Assembly (NCBI RefSeq): GCF_001028175.1 | Contig: NZ_AEJF01000077.1 | Coordinates: 1 to 43,915 of the forward strand | Origin: Caballeronia mineralivorans PML1(12) | Lineage (GTDB): Bacteria > Pseudomonadota > Gammaproteobacteria > Burkholderiales > Burkholderiaceae | Direction: 5' to 3' | DNA: 43,915 bases | Shown here: piece after piece, positions 15,637-25,136 of the stretch | Position numbering within the stretch: position 1 is the first letter of the stretch | Layout of the letters: each line of letters opens with the position of its first letter | Translations under genes and position numbers: made by a program | Notes under the pieces: model-generated | The model's database searches: none | Seen by the model: the letters and a program-made list of their open reading frames with translations, nothing else | What the model was told of the DNA's origin: nothing

Positions 15637-16584
15637 TCAGTTGCCCCCGAGAATTGTTCGCACGACCCTGCACGCCGCCAGATCCCATGCCGCGCATCCG
15701 ACACTCTTGAACATGATCGGCCGCGTAAGTCCTGAATCAGCGATCGAACCGCTCAAGGCACTGGCGAGCGGCCGCACTTCATTCCAGTCGATACCCGCCT
15801 GGATCAGATCCCCGGCCTCATGCCGCGCCCCGGCCAGATCGTCGACAAAAACATCGCTTGCCAGCACCGTCGATGCCGCGATCTCAGCAGCGTCGGGAGT
15901 GAACGCGCCCACGCCGATCACGAGCCGGCCCTCGATGGGCGGCAACGTATAGACCGGCGTTTTGCTCGTGGTCGTCGCGATGACTACGTTGATCGAAGCG
16001 GGAATGTCAGAGTCCTTCAGTGCACTCAGTTTCGCCGATAACCCCGCATGCTCGGCACAAAACGCCTCGGCGCGTTCGACTCGCGAGCCTTGCACAATGA
16101 TTTTCGCGGCCGGATACAGTGCATTCAGCGCCTCGACGTGATGCACGGCCTGCTTGCCCGTGCCGATGACCAATACGGCCTCAGGCTCGCGTCCAAGCAG
16201 CGCCTGGATGCCGATCATGGTGACCGCGGCCGTGCGGCGGCCGGTTACCGTGGGACCGTCCAGCATGAACAGCGGCACGCCGGTTGCGGCATCGAAAGCG
16301 GTGACCTGGCCATGAATGGTCGGCAGTCCGAGCGCGCCGTTCTTCGGACACACGTTGACGAGTTTGTGCATGGCGAGGTCGTCGGCAGCGGCTGGCATCG
16401 AGAGCATCACGGCGCCGTCGCGAAGCGGCACCACCATGCGCTCAGGGCTCGTGATGCGGCCGGCGGCGTAGTCGAGCATGGTGGCCTTCAGGGTATCGAC
16501 GAGGCGATCGAAGGGCAGCAGGCGCGTGGTATCGGTGGCGTCGAAACGTGGGAGCGAAGAAGAAAGCGTAGCGGTATCGGTCAT
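15637..16584 (-). CDS. Delta1-pyrroline/piperideine-2-carboxylate reductase (ornithine cyclodeaminase family)
   Basis: This 315-residue member of the ornithine cyclodeaminase/mu-crystallin family has a Rossmann nucleotide site (VLVIGTGKQAVHHVEAL, about residues 130-146), the substrate-side motifs RMVVPLRDG and DGPTVTGRRTAA, and a C-terminal KSVGCAAWDLA. Members with this sequence type reduce cyclic imino acids with NAD(P)H in proline, hydroxyproline or lysine catabolism. True ornithine cyclodeaminase is the main alternative. The ATG at 16584 gives the usual length; an in-frame extension of 13 codons lacks support. It is a single gene, convergent with nothing recognisable. Confidence 0.8.
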   Translation of the reverse strand: MTDTATLSSSLPRFDATDTTRLLPFDRLVDTLKATMLDYAAGRITSPERMVVPLRDGAVMLSMPAAADDLAMHKLVNVCPKNGALGLPTIHGQVTAFDAATGVPLFMLDGPTVTGRRTAAVTMIGIQALLGREPEAVLVIGTGKQAVHHVEALNALYPAAKIIVQGSRVERAEAFCAEHAGLSAKLSALKDSDIPASINVVIATTTSKTPVYTLPPIEGRLVIGVGAFTPDAAEIAASTVLASDVFVDDLAGARHEAGDLIQAGIDWNEVRPLASALSGSIADSGLTRPIMFKSVGCAAWDLAACRVVRTILGGN

Positions 16585-16844
16585 GACGGTCGCAAAGAGA
16601 ATGCCGTTGGCAAGCGGGTGCAAGCGGGCATTCTAAAGGCAAACAAAACCGCGCCGACTCTATCAGCAGCAATGGCCGCGTTCGCATGACCGCTCTACCG
16701 CCCTTGCCGCCTTATGCCGTAACATTCCTGAAATTATCGGGCCGGATAATCGATAATTTGCAGAATGGCCGGATTTTGCGGATTTTGTATTTCCTGCCGG
16801 GACGAGTCAACACGGTCAACACGCCAAACCAAACGGAGCTTGCC

Positions 16845-17741
16845 ATGATTTCGCAGGACAAACAGCGCCGCTTCGAAGAAGACCTGATCGACAGCTACGA
16901 CGAAGAACTGGAGATGGAAGTCGACGATCGTATCCTCGACGGCGACAGTGCGTTTTCCGCCGAAGCGCGGGAACAGCGCAAAATTTACTTTCGCGAACTG
17001 TTCCGTCTTCAGGGTGAACTCGTCAAGCTGCAGGACTGGGTCGTCGCGAGCGGCCACCGGCTGGTTGTGATTTTCGAAGGGCGCGACGCCGCTGGCAAGG
17101 GTGGTGCGATCAAGCGCATCACGCAGCGGCTGAATCCGCGCGTTTGCCGGGTCGCCGCATTGCCCGCGCCGAACAATCGCGAACGCACGCAGTGGTATTT
17201 CCAGCGTTACGTGTCGCATCTGCCGGCGGGCGGCGAGATCGTGCTGTTCGACCGCAGCTGGTACAACCGCGCGGGCGTGGAACGTGTGATGAATTTCTGT
17301 ACCGATGCCGAGTACGAAGAGTTCTTCCGCTCAGTGCCGGAATTCGAAAAGATGCTGGTGCGCAGCGGCGTTCAGATCCTGAAGTACTGGTTCTCGATCA
17401 CCGACGACGAGCAGGAAGTCCGCTTTCAGGCGCGTATTCAAGATCCGCTGAAGCAGTGGAAGCTCAGTCCGATGGATCTGGAAAGCCGTCGTCGCTGGGA
17501 GGCCTATACGCACGCGAAGGAAGTGATGCTGGCCCGCTCGCACATTCCCGAGGCGCCGTGGTGGGTCGTGCAGGCCGTGGACAAGAAACGTGCGCGGCTC
17601 AATTGCATTCACCATCTGCTGAGCCAGGTGCCGTATCACGAGATCGAGCACCCCACGATCGAATTGCCCGACCGCGTTTATAACGACGATTATCTGCGGC
17701 AGCCCGTGCCCGAAAGCATCATCGTGCCGGAAGTGTATTGA
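16845..17741 (+). CDS. ppk2: Polyphosphate kinase 2 (PPK2)
   Basis: The 298-residue PPK2 enzyme uses polyphosphate to phosphorylate nucleotides, or the reverse. The Walker A-type motif GRDAAGKGG is at 79-87 and the lid/Walker B motif DRSWYNRAGVE at 136-146. Both are intact, and the single-domain length fits class I PPK2, which acts on nucleoside diphosphates. The N-terminal 35 residues are strongly acidic. The ATG at 16845 has GGAG six bases upstream; a longer in-frame start at 16686 would run through an AT-rich promoter-like stretch and is rejected. Confidence 0.93.
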   Translation: MISQDKQRRFEEDLIDSYDEELEMEVDDRILDGDSAFSAEAREQRKIYFRELFRLQGELVKLQDWVVASGHRLVVIFEGRDAAGKGGAIKRITQRLNPRVCRVAALPAPNNRERTQWYFQRYVSHLPAGGEIVLFDRSWYNRAGVERVMNFCTDAEYEEFFRSVPEFEKMLVRSGVQILKYWFSITDDEQEVRFQARIQDPLKQWKLSPMDLESRRRWEAYTHAKEVMLARSHIPEAPWWVVQAVDKKRARLNCIHHLLSQVPYHEIEHPTIELPDRVYNDDYLRQPVPESIIVPEVY

Positions 17742-17753
17742 TTGATGAGGGTG

Positions 17754-17984
17754 TTAGCAGTGGCAGGTCTCGTCATGCATGGCATGGACCTGCAGCGGTT
17801 GAGCATCGCCACGATCGTGGCGATGCCTGAATACCGCTTGAAACATGTATTGCGAACCCTTCATGACCACGACGAACGTCACTTGCATCAGGTTGAAATC
17901 GAGCGTCACCATCAGGCGCATCAAGACCAACAGCGGTAGTACGACGGCGGGTCGGTAGAGTTGTCGTTCGATTAAAGCTTTCAT
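17754..17984 (-). CDS. Small membrane protein with His/Cys-rich tail
   Basis: The 76-residue protein is unrecognised. Residues about 12-45 form one or two hydrophobic spans (VVLPLLVLMRLMV, VTFVVVM). The last 24 residues are rich in possible metal ligands, FRHRHD, HAMHDE and the terminal CHC. A good GGGAG site lies five bases upstream of the ATG. It is convergent with ppk2, 12 bases from its stop. A role in metal binding is only suggested by the tail. Confidence 0.55.
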   Translation of the reverse strand: MKALIERQLYRPAVVLPLLVLMRLMVTLDFNLMQVTFVVVMKGSQYMFQAVFRHRHDRGDAQPLQVHAMHDETCHC

Positions 17985-18104
17985 GACGGCTCCCGTATCC
18001 ATAGTTTTATTCTACGGACCGGGAGCCCCCGGATAAACCCTCTGTAATCGAAGACACTTGTCGCGCGTTTTGAACAATCGCGCTTTCCACAGCGCTTTTA
18101 GTGC

Positions 18105-19628
18105 TTACCGCGAGGCTATGTTCGCATCCGCCGCGGGTGCGGCAGGCGCCGCCGGCAAATCTCCCCAACCGCCGCCGAGTGCGCGGATCAAATTCACCGC
18201 CGACGTCGCCTGCACGCCCGCGAGTTGCACGGCTGTGCGTTGCGACTGCAGCACGGTACGCTCGGCATCGATCACGCTGAGATAGTTGACCGCTCCCTCC
18301 GTGTACTGCGAACGGGAAAGCTGCGCTGCCCGGTTCGACGCACTCACCGCTTCTGCTTGCGTGCGCGTCTGATCATGAAGGATGCGCAGGTCGGACAGGT
18401 TGTCCTCGACTTCCTGGAACGCCACGAGCACCTGCTGCCGATAGTTCGCGACATCCTCTTCATAGATCGCCCGCGCGTTCGCGAGATTGCCCTTGCGCCG
18501 GCCACCATCGAAGATCGGCATGGAGAGCGCCGTGCCCGCAAACGGCCCGAGCAAGAACGTGCGGCTCGACCAGTTGAAGAGATCGCCGAGTGTCGCCGAT
18601 TCGAATCCGCCCGAGCCCGTTATGTTGAGCGACGGGAAAAACGCCGACTTCGCCACGCCAATCCGCGAGTTCGCCGCTGCCATTGCGCGCTCGGCCGCCG
18701 CGATATCCGGACGACGTTCGAGCAGCGAAGACGGCAAGCCCGGCGGAATGTTGATATCGACAGGATTCAGCGGGTTGGCCGCCATCGAAAACTGCGACGC
18801 GGACTTGCCGAGCAACACCGCGAGGCTATGTTCGGACGCGGCGCGCAAACGCTGCACCGTCATGGCGTCGGACTTCGCCGTGGCGAGTTCAGACTTGGCC
18901 TGAGCCACGTCCAGCTCGCTGATCTCGCCCTCGTTGAAGCGGTTCTGCACAAGCTTCAGGGCCTGCTCGCGCAGCACCACGGTACGTGTATAGACGTCAC
19001 TTTCGGAATCGAGCTCACGCAGGTTGAAGTAGTTCTGCGCCACGTCCGCCTGCAACGCGAGTTGCACGGACCGGAACAACGCTTCGCTTTGCTCCGTGTC
19101 GGCGTTCGCGGCCTTCACTGAGTCCGACACGCGGCCGAACAGATCCACTTCATACGATGCGCTCGCCTGCGCACGCCACAAGGTCTGCGACGGTACGCTT
19201 GCGTTGGCCGGCAGGAACTGCGACGCCGGTGAGAGCCTCTCGCGCGTCGGACCAAAGCCCGCATCGAGCGTTGGGAACAACGCGGCCCGTGCCGTCTGGT
19301 TGATCGCGCGCGATTCCTTCACGCGTGCCGCCGCAGCCTTGAGGTTCTGGTTCGCCTCGAGCGCCTGATGTTCCAGGTCGTTGAGCGTAGCGTCGTTGAA
19401 GACGGTCCACCATTCGCCACGCAAGACCTGCTCCGACGGTTGCGCCGTCTTCCACGTGCCCTGCTCGGACGGCGACAGTGCCGTTTCCTGAGGTGCTTCC
19501 TTGAAGGCTGCCGGTGCGCTCACATCGGGCTTCGCGTAGGTCGGCGCAAGCGAGCAGCCCGCGACGACCAGCAACGACCCGAGTAACGCCGACAATCCCA
19601 GCCACCGCTTGATATTCAACGTTTTCAT
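18105..19628 (-). CDS. OprM/NodT-type outer membrane efflux lipoprotein (OpcM/OprC-like)
   Basis: The 507-residue TolC-like channel forms the outer membrane exit duct of an RND tripartite pump. It has a lipoprotein signal peptide with lipobox VAGC (C25), then two repeated OEP domains, with LERRPDIAAAERAMAAANSR in the middle and SRSQYTEGAVNYLSVIDAER near the end. The start at 19628 is chosen because GAGAG lies just upstream; a start five codons earlier would overlap the pump stop (ATGA). It is the last gene of the efflux operon, matching opcM or oprC in ceo/bpeEF loci. Confidence 0.92.
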   Translation of the reverse strand: MKTLNIKRWLGLSALLGSLLVVAGCSLAPTYAKPDVSAPAAFKEAPQETALSPSEQGTWKTAQPSEQVLRGEWWTVFNDATLNDLEHQALEANQNLKAAAARVKESRAINQTARAALFPTLDAGFGPTRERLSPASQFLPANASVPSQTLWRAQASASYEVDLFGRVSDSVKAANADTEQSEALFRSVQLALQADVAQNYFNLRELDSESDVYTRTVVLREQALKLVQNRFNEGEISELDVAQAKSELATAKSDAMTVQRLRAASEHSLAVLLGKSASQFSMAANPLNPVDINIPPGLPSSLLERRPDIAAAERAMAAANSRIGVAKSAFFPSLNITGSGGFESATLGDLFNWSSRTFLLGPFAGTALSMPIFDGGRRKGNLANARAIYEEDVANYRQQVLVAFQEVEDNLSDLRILHDQTRTQAEAVSASNRAAQLSRSQYTEGAVNYLSVIDAERTVLQSQRTAVQLAGVQATSAVNLIRALGGGWGDLPAAPAAPAADANIASR

Positions 19629-19639
19629 TTCAATCTCTC

Positions 19640-22600
19640 TCATACTTCAAGCGAAGCATTGACACCGCGCATGTGCGGATTGTGGCCATGCTTGTCGACG
19701 AGATGTTCGCCGCCAGCTAGCTTTCTCAGCAGCACATAAAAGACCGGTGTAAGCATCAGCCCGAACAGCGTCACGCCGAGCATGCCGAAGAACACCGCGA
19801 CGCCCATCGCATGGCGCATTTCCGAACCTGCGCCCGACGACACCACAAGCGGCACCACGCCCATGATGAAAGCGATCGACGTCATCAAAATCGGCCGCAG
19901 ACGCAAACGGCTCGCTTCAATGGCCGCCTCCACGATCGAACGCCCCTGCATTTCCAGCTCACGCGCAAATTCCACGATCAGGATGGCGTTCTTCGCCGAC
20001 AAGCCCACCAGCACCATCAAGCCGATCTGCGTGAAGATGTTGTTGTCGCCCTTTGTAAGCCACACGCCAAGCAATGCCGAGAGAATGCTCATGGGCACGA
20101 TCATGATCACGGCGAGCGGCAACGTCAGGCTTTCATACAGTGCAGCCAGCACGAGGAACACGAGCAGCACGCTGATCGGGAACACCCACATGGCTGCATT
20201 GCCCGCGAGGATCTGCTGATACGTCAGGTCGGTCCATTCAAACTTGATGCCGCGCGGCAGCGTTTCAGCCGCAATGCGTTCCACCGCAGCCTGCGCCTGG
20301 CCCGACGAATAACCCGGAGCCGGACCACCGTTGATATCGGCGGAGGTGTAGCCGTTGTAGCGAACGACCATCTCAGGACCATAGGTCGGCGTCACCTTGA
20401 CGAGCGACGACAGCGGCACCATCTCGCCGTTCGCGTTGCGCGTCTTGAGCAGACCGATATCGTCCGAGTTCGAGCGGAACGGCGCATCCGCCTGCACTCG
20501 CACCTGGTACACACGGCCGAAGCGGTTGAAGTCGTTCACATACAGCGAGCCGAGATACACCTGCATCGTGCTGAACACATCCGTCACGGAGACGCCCAAT
20601 TGCTTCGCCTTCACCCGGTCCAGATCCACGTTCAGTTGCGGCACGTTGATCTGGTAGCTGGAGAACGTCGGTCCCAGTTCAGGCGTCTGCGATGCACGCT
20701 TGATAAACGCCTGCGTTGCGTCGCTCAGTGCGGTGTAACCCAGTGCGCCACGATCCTCGAGTTGCAACTTGAAGCCGCCCAGCGTACCCAGTCCAAGCAC
20801 CGGCGGCGGCGGGAACACGGCAATGAACGAGCCCTTGATCGCCGCATATTTCTGGTTCAATGCACCCGCAATCGCACCGGCCGAGAGCGCCTTGCCCTTG
20901 CGTTCGTCAAACGGCTTGAGCGTCACGAACACAATGCCCGCGCTCGACGAATTGGTGAAACCGTTCACCGACAAGCCCGGAAATTCCACCGCGCTCTGCA
21001 CACCCGGCGTCTTTCTCGCGATGTCCGTCATCTGGCGAATCACCGCCTCGGTACGATCAAGCGACGCGCCGTTGGGCAACTGCGCGAAGCTGATGAGGTA
21101 CTCCTTGTCCTGCGCCGGCACGAAGCCACCCGGCACGACCTTGCCCATCAGGACCGCGCCGGCCAGCAGCACGACATAAACGCCCATCATCAGCGCCTTG
21201 CGGTTGACCACGCCGGTCACACCCTTGCCGTACTTCTCCGAACCGCGCTTGAACACCTTGTTGAACTGGCGGAAGAAACCGCCGAACACACGGTCCATGC
21301 CGCGCGTGAGCCAGTCCTTCGGTTCGTCGTGGCCCTTCAATAGCATCGCTGCCAACGCCGGCGACAAGGTCAGCGAATTGAATGCCGAGATCACCGTCGA
21401 GATGGCGATGGTCATCGCGAACTGCTTGTAGAACTGACCCGTCAAGCCGGACATGAACGCGAGCGGCACGAACACGGCGGTCAGCGTCAGCGCGATAGCG
21501 ACAATCGGCCCGCTCACTTCGCGCATGGCCTGATAGGTCGCCTCCCGTGCCGATAACCCCGACTCAATGTTCCGTTCGACGTTCTCCACCACCACGATTG
21601 CATCGTCCACCACGATCCCGATCGCGAGCACCATCCCGAACAATGACAACGCGTTGATCGAGAAGCCGAAAGCAAGCAGCAGCGAGAATGTGCCGATGAT
21701 CGACACCGGCACCGCCAACAGCGGAATGATCGACGCGCGCCACGTTTGCAGGAACACGATCACCACCAGCACGACCAGCGCAATCGCCTCGATCAGCGTA
21801 TGAACCACCGCATCGATACTCGAGCGCACGAACTGCGTCGGGTCGTAGACGATTTGATAATCCACGCCCGCCGGCATGTCCGCCTTCAGTTCCTTCATCG
21901 TCTGGCGGACCTGGTCGGAGATCTGCAGCGAGTTCGCACCCGGTTGCTGGTTGATCGCCATCGCAACCGCCGACTTGTTGTCGAGCAGCGAACGCAAGCC
22001 ATATTCCGACGCAGCCAGTTCAACCCGTGCCACGTCATGCAGATGCGTGACCGCGCCATCGGGCGAGGTCTTCAGCACGATGTCCCGGAACTCCGCCTCG
22101 GTCTGCAAGCGTCCTTGCGCATTCACGTTCAGTTGCAGCGGCACATTCGACAACGTCGGCGATGCACCGATCACACCGGCTGCCACCTGTACGTTCTGCT
22201 CGCGGATGGCATTGACCACATCGGTCGCCGTCATGCCGCGCTGCGCGACCTTTTGCGGATCGAGCCAGATGCGCATGGAGTAATCGCCCGAACCCCAGAG
22301 CTGAACCTGCCCCACGCCCTGGATCCGCTCGAGCCGGTCCTTCACGTTGATCAGCGCGTAGTTGCGCAGATACGTCATGTCGTAGCGGTCATTCGGCGAG
22401 TTCAGGTGAACCACCATGGTGAGCGTCGGCGACGACTTGATGGTCGTCACACCGAGCCGCGTCACGTCTTCAGGCAGACGCGGCAAGGCCTGCGACACGC
22501 GGTTCTGCACGAGTTGCTGTGCCTTGTCCGGGTCCGTGCCAAGCTTGAACGTCACCGTGATGTTCAGGTTGCCGTCGCTGTTAGCTTGCGACTGCATGTA

Positions 22601-22834
22601 CAGCATGTCTTCCACGCCGTTGATCTGCTCTTCCAGAGGCGACGCCACCGTTTCAGCGATCACCTTCGGATTCGCACCCGGATATTGGGCATGGACGACC
22701 ACGGACGGCGGCACGACTTCCGGATATTCGGAGATCGGCAGCTTGAACATGGCGATAATGCCCGCCAGCAGGATGAGCACCGATAGCACGCCTGCGAAGA
22801 TCGGGCGGTCGATGAAGAATTTAGATATGTTCAT
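19640..22834 (-). CDS. ceoB: RND multidrug efflux permease (CeoB/BpeF/MexF-like)
   Basis: The 1064-residue inner membrane pump of the HAE1 family exports drugs using the proton gradient. It starts with the typical MNISKFFIDRPIFAGVLS, has twelve expected spans, the TM4 acidic pair in GIVVDDAIVVVENVERN, the TM10 lysine in GLSAKNAILIVEF, and large periplasmic loops. Gene order (LysR, llpE-like, adaptor, pump, outer membrane lipoprotein) matches the Burkholderia ceo and bpeEF-oprC operons, linked to chloramphenicol, trimethoprim and fluoroquinolone resistance. Substrates here are inferred. A 127-base gap with nested hairpins separates it from the adaptor gene. Confidence 0.93.
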   Translation of the reverse strand: MNISKFFIDRPIFAGVLSVLILLAGIIAMFKLPISEYPEVVPPSVVVHAQYPGANPKVIAETVASPLEEQINGVEDMLYMQSQANSDGNLNITVTFKLGTDPDKAQQLVQNRVSQALPRLPEDVTRLGVTTIKSSPTLTMVVHLNSPNDRYDMTYLRNYALINVKDRLERIQGVGQVQLWGSGDYSMRIWLDPQKVAQRGMTATDVVNAIREQNVQVAAGVIGASPTLSNVPLQLNVNAQGRLQTEAEFRDIVLKTSPDGAVTHLHDVARVELAASEYGLRSLLDNKSAVAMAINQQPGANSLQISDQVRQTMKELKADMPAGVDYQIVYDPTQFVRSSIDAVVHTLIEAIALVVLVVIVFLQTWRASIIPLLAVPVSIIGTFSLLLAFGFSINALSLFGMVLAIGIVVDDAIVVVENVERNIESGLSAREATYQAMREVSGPIVAIALTLTAVFVPLAFMSGLTGQFYKQFAMTIAISTVISAFNSLTLSPALAAMLLKGHDEPKDWLTRGMDRVFGGFFRQFNKVFKRGSEKYGKGVTGVVNRKALMMGVYVVLLAGAVLMGKVVPGGFVPAQDKEYLISFAQLPNGASLDRTEAVIRQMTDIARKTPGVQSAVEFPGLSVNGFTNSSSAGIVFVTLKPFDERKGKALSAGAIAGALNQKYAAIKGSFIAVFPPPPVLGLGTLGGFKLQLEDRGALGYTALSDATQAFIKRASQTPELGPTFSSYQINVPQLNVDLDRVKAKQLGVSVTDVFSTMQVYLGSLYVNDFNRFGRVYQVRVQADAPFRSNSDDIGLLKTRNANGEMVPLSSLVKVTPTYGPEMVVRYNGYTSADINGGPAPGYSSGQAQAAVERIAAETLPRGIKFEWTDLTYQQILAGNAAMWVFPISVLLVFLVLAALYESLTLPLAVIMIVPMSILSALLGVWLTKGDNNIFTQIGLMVLVGLSAKNAILIVEFARELEMQGRSIVEAAIEASRLRLRPILMTSIAFIMGVVPLVVSSGAGSEMRHAMGVAVFFGMLGVTLFGLMLTPVFYVLLRKLAGGEHLVDKHGHNPHMRGVNASLEV

Positions 22835-22877
22835 GACGGTTTCTTTATCTGCATGAGAGGCTGCGCGCGCCTAGGCG

Positions 22878-22913
22878 GTGACGGGTCTGTCCTGTCAGGA
22901 ACGAACCCGTCAC
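22878..22913. other. Nested hairpin between adaptor and pump genes
   Basis: GTGACGGGT (22878-22886) pairs perfectly with ACCCGTCAC (22905-22913), and TCCTG/CAGGA can pair inside. It lies within the 127-base gap inside the efflux operon. There is no T-run, so it is more likely an mRNA-processing or translation-balancing structure than a full terminator. Confidence 0.5.
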
Positions 22914-22961
22914 GTACTTCGCACACGAGGAGCCGCTGTTAAGCGTCTTATAAAGCGCGTC

Positions 22962-24155
22962 TTATGAAGCGTCTTTGGTGGCCGGCGACGCACTCGCCAT
23001 TGCTACGGAATTGGCCTTCACGACATCGTTCGGACGCACGCGCTGCAGGCCGTTCACCACGATCCGTTCGCCCGGCTGCAAGCCCTTCACGATCACGCGC
23101 AGGCCGTCGCTCAATGTGCCGAGCGTGACTTCTCGGTACTGCGCGCGGTTGTCGTGATCGACCACCATCACGAACTTCTTGTCCTGGTCGGTTCCGATCG
23201 CGGCGTCGTCGATCAGCACGGCCGGATGCGGCGTGCCGCCGCCCACCTTGATGCGTGCGTAGAGACCCGGCACCAGCGAAGCGTCGGCGTTATCGAAACG
23301 TGCCCGCACGCGGATCGTGCCGGAGCCCGTGTCGAGCTGGTTATCGACGGATGCGACCTTGCCTTCGCGCGAGAAACCATCCTCGTTCGCGAGACCGAGC
23401 GAGACCGGAACGCTTGCACGCGAGTCACGGCTCAGATAACGCAGGTACGTTTGCTCGTCGACATCGAACGATGCGTAGATCGGCGACACCGACACCAGCG
23501 TAGTCAACAACGGTGCGCTGGAACCCGTCGACACGATGTTGCCCACTGTCATCTCGGCACGCGACACACGGCCCGACACCGGCGCCACGATCTGCGTGTA
23601 CGTCAGGTTGATCTTCGCCGTCTCGAGCGCCGCTTGCGCCGCCTTCAGGTTCGCAGCCGCTTCATGCGCCGAGTTCTGCTTCTCGTCGTAGTCGCGCTTG
23701 GCGATGGCGTTGTCCGCCAGCAAACGTTCCGCACGCGCAGCATCGGTCGATGTATAACCGTTGCGCGCCTGGGCCGCCGCGAGTTGCGCCGCGGCTTGAT
23801 CGACTGCCGCCACATACGGCCGCGGATCGATCGTGAAGAGCGGATCGCCCTTCTTCACCAGCGCGCCGTCGGCGAAATGCACCGCGACGATGGTCCCTGG
23901 CACGAGCGGACGGATCTCGACTTTGTCGACGGCCTCAAGGCGCCCCGAATAGTTCTGGTAGTCGGTAATGGTCTTCGAGACCACCGTGGCGACATCCACT
24001 TCCATGGCGGGTGCCGCCGGCTTGATGGCGGCCTCGGCGCCGTTCACCGGCAGATCGCCGCGGCCGAAACCATGCATGGCAGTGAATGTTCCGATGCCTG
24101 CGACGACCAGCGTGGCGCCCAGCGCGACGATAAGACGTTTGCGAGTGATGGACAT
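22962..24155 (-). CDS. ceoA: RND periplasmic adaptor (CeoA/BpeE/MexE-like)
   Basis: This 397-residue membrane fusion protein links the RND pump to the outer membrane channel. An N-terminal membrane/signal segment (LIVALGATLVVAGIGTF) is followed by a lipoyl/hairpin region (GDPLFTIDPRPYVAAVDQA), a beta-barrel, and a C-terminal membrane-proximal domain (GLQPGERIVVNGLQRVRP). There is no lipobox cysteine, unlike MexA-type adaptors. It follows the llpE-like gene by 37 bases. Confidence 0.92.
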   Translation of the reverse strand: MSITRKRLIVALGATLVVAGIGTFTAMHGFGRGDLPVNGAEAAIKPAAPAMEVDVATVVSKTITDYQNYSGRLEAVDKVEIRPLVPGTIVAVHFADGALVKKGDPLFTIDPRPYVAAVDQAAAQLAAAQARNGYTSTDAARAERLLADNAIAKRDYDEKQNSAHEAAANLKAAQAALETAKINLTYTQIVAPVSGRVSRAEMTVGNIVSTGSSAPLLTTLVSVSPIYASFDVDEQTYLRYLSRDSRASVPVSLGLANEDGFSREGKVASVDNQLDTGSGTIRVRARFDNADASLVPGLYARIKVGGGTPHPAVLIDDAAIGTDQDKKFVMVVDHDNRAQYREVTLGTLSDGLRVIVKGLQPGERIVVNGLQRVRPNDVVKANSVAMASASPATKDAS

Positions 24156-24192
24156 GCGTTGCTCCGATTAGTCGTTGAGATTGTTTGAATTT

Positions 24193-25089
24193 TTAATGTG
24201 TCGCGAGTGGCGCAAGCGCCCGCGCGCGAAGCCGTTTCTTGAAGAACGCGACGACGTCGGCGAGTGCGGCCGGGTCCGCTGCCAGCGCGTTATGCGATGC
24301 ATTGACATGCCGCGTGACTTCCGTCGGCACACCGGCAGCGATCAGCTCGCCCGCGTATTTCTCTGCCTCGATATGCAGCAGGTCATGCTGGGCGCTCGCA
24401 ATCAGCGCTGGCGGCAAACCCGCAAGGCGCCGCGATTCAAGCGGCGCTGCATACGGATGAAGCCGTTGCGAAGCATTCGGCAGGTACGCGCGATAACACT
24501 GTGCGCACTCCGCCATGCAGATGTCCGGCGAGCGCACCTTATTCTCGTCGGCCATGCGCGTCATGCTTGGATCGAGCAGCGGCGCGAGCAGCGCTTGCGC
24601 CAGGATCGCAATGTCCCCGCGATCCCGTGCAATAGCCGCAAGACAGGTGGCGAGATTGCCGCCTGCATCGTGCCCCGCTACACCAATCCGGTTCGCGTCT
24701 GCCCGTTGCGCACGAGCGTTCGCTATCGCCCATTGCGCCGCCCGATAGCCATCTTCAGGCGCTGCGGGAAACGGGAAGGCCGGCGCCAGCGAGTAGCCCA
24801 CCGAGACGACCCACGCCGCGGTGTCCCGGGCGATCGTGGCCGCGGCAATGTCGGCGTCATCCAGCGTGCCGCGCACAAAACCGCCGCCATGAAAATAGAG
24901 CACGACCGGCAGGATGCTGCCGTCCGAGGCGGGGCGATAACTGCGCAAGGTTATGGGTTGCGCATGTCCCGCGATTCGAACATCCTCTATGCAGAGGCCC
25001 AGATCCAGCGTCGATGCCATGGTTATTTTCAGCGCGTCCGCGCCATCCCACCCGAGTTGCGATGGAACGAATTCTGGGGGCAACGACAT
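24193..25089 (-). CDS. llpE: LlpE-like alpha/beta hydrolase with Asp at the nucleophile position
   Basis: The 298-residue protein belongs to the hormone-sensitive-lipase branch of alpha/beta hydrolases. The oxyanion motif HGGG is at 67-70, and a late SAQHDLLH segment and a SHNAL histidine region follow. The nucleophile elbow, GDSAGG in the family, reads G139-H-D-A-G-G: the catalytic serine is replaced by D141. It could be inactive or use Asp as nucleophile. In Burkholderia ceo loci a lipase-like gene, llpE, holds this same position. The ATG at 25089 gives a normal length, although no strong ribosome site is visible; a longer start would cross the regulatory region. Confidence 0.8.
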   Translation of the reverse strand: MSLPPEFVPSQLGWDGADALKITMASTLDLGLCIEDVRIAGHAQPITLRSYRPASDGSILPVVLYFHGGGFVRGTLDDADIAAATIARDTAAWVVSVGYSLAPAFPFPAAPEDGYRAAQWAIANARAQRADANRIGVAGHDAGGNLATCLAAIARDRGDIAILAQALLAPLLDPSMTRMADENKVRSPDICMAECAQCYRAYLPNASQRLHPYAAPLESRRLAGLPPALIASAQHDLLHIEAEKYAGELIAAGVPTEVTRHVNASHNALAADPAALADVVAFFKKRLRARALAPLATH

Positions 25090-25121
25090 TTGAAATAAAT
25101 GCCTATAATCCGGCAACACAA

Positions 25122-25136
25122 TTCGGTCGCACCGAA
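25122..25136. promoter_or_regulatory. Candidate LysR operator in the llpE-ceoR divergent region
   Basis: TTCGGT-CGC-ACCGAA is a perfect 6-bp dyad that contains a T-N11-A pattern (T25123, A25135), the LysR-type consensus. It lies midway between the divergent llpE-like gene and the LysR gene. Binding is inferred. Confidence 0.45.

Noticed and set aside
19811..21343. 510-codon plus-strand open frame antisense to the RND pump
   Set aside because: It is rich in Arg and His with no domain and lies opposite a full, well-conserved pump gene; it is a shadow of high GC at third positions.
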